From: Reticulitermes lucifugus
Taxonomy: Eukaryota; Arthropoda; Insecta; Blattodea; Rhinotermitidae
Direction: 5' to 3'
NCBI GenBank assembly: GCA_026260175.1
Contig: JAKCWW010004034.1
Coordinates: 1-43,764, forward strand
DNA length: 43,764 bases
Shown: piece after piece, positions 40,216 to 43,764 of the stretch
Position numbering within the stretch: the stretch's first letter is position 1
Layout: every line of letters begins with the position of its first letter
The notes under the pieces: generated by a model
Databases searched by the model: none
What the model saw: the letters and a program-made list of their open reading frames with translations, nothing else
What the model was told of the DNA's origin: nothing
Program-made: the position numbers and the translations under genes

Positions 40216-43184
40216 CGTTCCGAAGAACCCTGCTGTCTGCTCTCCAGCAACGTGTATAAATTAGACGGATGTATGACCATAATTTCATTATTACGGAATA
40301 CAGTAGTAGTCTTATTTGGTTTTATACAGTGTCCATGTTTTTGTAAAATTTCAGTTAGTTTTAGGTGTTTTGAATAAAGAAAATGAAATGGGGGTAGGGG
40401 TTAATCCTCTCGCTGTGAGGACTGCACCATCTTTGGTGTTTTAAAACTACGAATAACGAGGCATACATTTTTTAAGCTTAAACTTCAAGTTATATTTAAT
40501 AACTCATTTCCTACCTCGCAGGATACACCTCATCTTCAGTGTTATAATGAAACAGTTAATGCTGTGTACGGAAATAATCGACATTTATTGTGAGATTTGT
40601 ATAAATACAGTGTGGGGGGAGGGTATATCCCGAGTTCTTCAAATGTTTATTTAGATGGCCATTATAGTAAACCACTGTGTTTTAAAGGGATAACAATTGG
40701 AAGTGGTAGGTGAGTTACGCCACTTAATGTACACAGATAATCTGTGCATTGCTTGAACGCCTGTTTCAACGTAAGCTTACGTGATTTAACAATTAACATT
40801 CGTAGCGAGAACTGAAGAAATGTGGGGAACGCGCTTGGCCGGGCCGGTAGCTGATTTGACAAGCAGCGTGCGATTCTGTTTGCGATTACCTGTGCCTTCA
40901 AGTATGACAGAATAGCCAGCCTGAGTTTTTTAATCACTATTTAGCCTACGATGTGCTTGATTCCTACCTCATTCCATTTACAGTGTCAGGATTCGTTGCG
41001 CATACACCGTTTTTCTCTTACATGACCGCAAGAATATCTTGGAAGTATCAAGTATAAAGTAGACATCTCTTTCCTTACCGAAGTTTTGTCTGGCAACACA
41101 CGTTTCTTGCAGAAGTAGGGGAGAGAAGAAAGCAAAGGAGAAATCTTAAGTTATGTGTTTTAATAAAGAGAACGTAGGAGCATAGTAGAAGTACTTTTTC
41201 TAAGTATAATACGAGATGTGGCAGGTATAGTGTCATATATTGTGTTGTTATAACGAGAAATATGATTGTATGCGCTTACACGGTGTGGGTGGCTTGGGAG
41301 AATAGGACCGAGATTCCTTGTGGCCAGAGGGTGGGAAGGCGTGTGTTATATTCTTGATGAAGGGATATTTTGTACCCATGCATCGAATCTTTCCACATAT
41401 CCCTCGAGGTTTTTCTACACAGGCCGTCTAGTGATGATGGTTAGTAGTGATAACCTTCGTTACCGTGAAGTACCTGGGGCTGGTTGACATAGGCAAGAGC
41501 TAAAACGGCTTCTTGAAAAGATGCGCCTGAAACCCAGCAATACGCACTGTGGAGTTGTACTGTAGAGCACAGGGTCTTGGAGGGGAATTGAGCAGTAAAG
41601 TGAGGTACCGAGTATCGTTCGTTGTCCACACGATACAGTCCATGGGATTTCTTTCCGTGACCACAGCAGAATACCCTGNGGGGGGGGGATGAGCCAATAA
41701 TGGTTTCTTTCTGTCTCCAGGCAGGTGTATAACTGTCAGTACGTTCGAACATGTCTCTCGTTATGCAGGTCAGAAGTAAAGTTATTTTACGTGCTATTTC
41801 ACTGAATGCAATTACGAAATGCATTTCTGTCACCGCATTTAATTTTACGCATCACGTTTATGGGCCATAGATGTCGTATCACGACGTAATTTTTGTGGTT
41901 GAAATTTTTAGTACGTCATTGCCTTGTCCCATTACACACACACGCACACGTATTCTCGTTCGATGTACGGACGAGAAGCCGAAGTCCGTAGGCAGTTTGG
42001 GTATATATGTGCCTGCTGTAACTTCCGTTAGGCACCGCGCGTCCTATGTGGACAGGCGTCCCGCTACTCTCCAGCGACCGCATTTTATATATTTAGTCAA
42101 CAGATATACTTACAGAATTTTTTGAGACCTGCTGCACAATCTCTGTCTTTTCTCCACAAAATACGGCGTATTTCATGATGCTATATTTTTGGCTCATAAA
42201 ATATTTGCATTTTACATAAAGGGCGCCCTAAAATTTAAATGTCCAAATTCGTAGCCACAGGGTTCACCCTTTGGCGACGAATTTAATGTAGGAAATTTCC
42301 GCAGATCGTAACACACCGTAGAAATGAGGAAGTGGAATTGGGTGTTAGTGAATGGTTGTGAATGCAAGAGCCCGATTTCAGTCGCGACGGAATTTTTTTA
42401 ATCTTGTGCCTCGGTGGGATAAATGCATCACTGTCTTCAGGAATTACATTGAAAAATGGAATGAATTAAGCACTTCAAATTTAATTGTACGACTGACGAA
42501 ACCGTACATGTTGAACATGTCAGAAACCTTCAGGGTTTGAAGAGTTCATTCTAGTTAACACCAACACACGCTATTTATTTTAACGTTTTTAAGCCAATTC
42601 TCCCTATAGATCTCCGGATTTTGCATGCTGTGTTCTCTGTCTCTTAGCTTCTTTTTTGTCCATCATAATGATAATTTGTAGGGCATACATGTTACGGTTC
42701 TGCTGATAGGCATATCGTTTCGTTCTCACTGTGCAGTGAGCATTGTTGCATCTAACCAGAATTCAATATCCAATTGTCACATGCACTCCTAATCATACCT
42801 GCTCGGAATGCATAGTGACATAATGTTAGATCCAGGTTTATCATAAAGCTGTCTCTTATTCCTTCTCATTACATTAGCGGCAGACGTACATGGTCCAGTG
42901 CCCGTTACTAATTCCGCCACAAGAACGGCCTCTGGTATAAAGACCGAACAAAGTCGCACACGGCCTTTGACCTCTAAAACAGTGACATCGCGGGTTCCAG
43001 TCCCCCGTGAAGCACGAAAGTACAACTCCGAATTGACCGGTCAGAAGGCGTATGCTTAGGATGAAAAGTACATGTAATTTTAGTCATGTTACGTCAGGCT
43101 ATAACTTATTAATGGTTCGATTTTGCTTCATGTTTCCGTGTAATTACTTTTAAAGTAATGGAGTAACTCTCCCGTACAAAGTTC
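40216..43184. other. Unannotated stretch, including an ambiguous base
   Basis: An N at 41679 sits in a G run. A very weak hammerhead-like string (CTGAAGAT...GGAAATGAG, minus strand, about 40486-40533) has no pairing stem II. No gene was recognised; the 130-codon minus frame at 41441-41833 reads across the N and has no known domain. Confidence 0.45.
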
Positions 43185-43352
43185 ATGCTTAGGCCTAATC
43201 GAGTATTCTACAGTACAACGATCGTCGCAGTTCCGAAACGTCACTACCAGTCAACCACTCAAGTAAGTATGCTTAGGCCTAGTCGAGTATTGTACAGTAC
43301 AACGATCGTCGCAGTTCCGAAACGTCACTACCAGTCAACCACTCAAGTAAGT
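43185..43352. repeat. 84-bp tandem duplication
   Basis: Units 43185-43268 and 43269-43352 differ at only two positions (AATCGAG/AGTCGAG and TTCTAC/TTGTAC). 84 is a multiple of three, so the plus frame stays open through both units. The unit holds TAGGCCTA and CGATCG palindromes. Recent event. Confidence 0.95.
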
Positions 43353-43712
43353 AGCGAGGTTCTTCAATTGGCTCAAAACTTTGTAACCCATTTTACTGGT
43401 AAGCCTAATTCACATTATCAGTAATGTCACAATTAGCGCAAGTTATGCCCACGGGCAGGATTTGCGTAGAGGGTACCCTTGCAGCTGAACGCAGTTCGTT
43501 TGGTTTGGTGCGTGTTCAGAAACGTAACCCCTGAAGATCTGGCGGTAATCGGATTACTTGGGTGTCAAATATTCCCTGGTACAATACCGGCGCTCTCTTG
43601 AACACCACGTGACGGTTGCGCGATTGTTCCTATGAGCTGATTCATTTAAATGCAGGCAAAGCGTGCAGACTGAGCGTGTGGTGTAGATGAGGCCCTTGAA
43701 GAGGGGACGTAC
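43353..43712. other. Unannotated stretch
   Basis: Nothing recognised. Confidence 0.4.
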
Positions 43713-43713
43713 G

Positions 43714-43764
43714 AGTTGCGTCCCGCGGTCAAGAAAGTGTATCAGTTGCGTCCCGAGTTGTCAG
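43714..43764. repeat. 30-bp spaced repeat at window edge
   Basis: AGTTGCGTCCCG occurs at 43714-43725 and 43744-43755, period 30. The window ends before a third copy could be seen, so this may be the start of a longer array. Confidence 0.5.

Noticed and set aside
40486..40533. Eighth hammerhead-like motif (minus strand)
   Set aside because: CTGAAGA and GGAAATG are present but stem II and stem I do not pair.
43290..43330. GTTCCGAAACGTCAC in the 84-bp repeat as ribozyme core
   Set aside because: No CTGANGA partner; the similarity is limited to CCGAAAC.

Overview
The window reads as gene-poor, non-coding arthropod DNA, most likely from a cockroach or termite (Blattodea; Periplaneta-like repeats). 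The basis is a mosaic of decayed non-LTR retrotransposon tails, tRNA-derived SINEs, MITEs and a broken FLYWCH/MULE transposase. The organism call is an inference from remembered repeat families, not a search. I found no intact host gene, no rRNA and no functional tRNA gene. All open frames are short, and most are chance frames or repeat remnants. The window could equally be intergenic or lie inside a large intron.

Layout. 1-6.7 kb: 29-bp tandem repeats, a SINE, a nine-unit 57-bp minisatellite, an inverted SINE, a MITE with a perfect 8-bp target duplication, a perfect 28-bp tandem duplication and another SINE. 6.7-12 kb: dispersed-repeat and retrotransposon-tail fragments and a pogo-like MITE. 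13-17 kb: the first three hammerhead-ribozyme-like motifs, a SINE, (ATT)n, a LINE remnant and a 106-bp fold-back MITE. 17-27 kb: mostly unrecognised, with a pogo-like MITE, a tRNA-Gly-like SINE, a transposase helix-turn-helix remnant, a fourth hammerhead-like motif and a MITE with 34-bp terminal inverted repeats. 27.8-32 kb: the densest part, with two tandem DNA-transposon-like copies (one split by a SINE with a perfect 14-bp target duplication), a triple A-box cluster, the MULE transposase pseudogene, and the longest LINE remnant. 33-40 kb: a flank-complete pogo-like MITE, a fifth hammerhead-like motif, a ~500-bp palindrome holding two more head-to-head, and further SINE and LINE tails. 40-43.8 kb: largely unrecognised, with an 84-bp tandem duplication and a 30-bp repeat running off the edge.

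The most interesting signal is the dispersed set of seven small hammerhead-ribozyme-like RNAs. Each has a CTGANGA...GAAA-type core. The stem II hairpins differ in sequence but often stay paired. Several copies also have a pairable stem I and a very short stem III. They resemble the small hammerhead variants known from Penelope-like retroelements. All carry an extra U between the core A9 and stem II. Two pairs sit head-to-head, one of them inside a near-complete palindrome. No Penelope reverse transcriptase or GIY-YIG domain is visible, so these are probably solo or non-autonomous copies.
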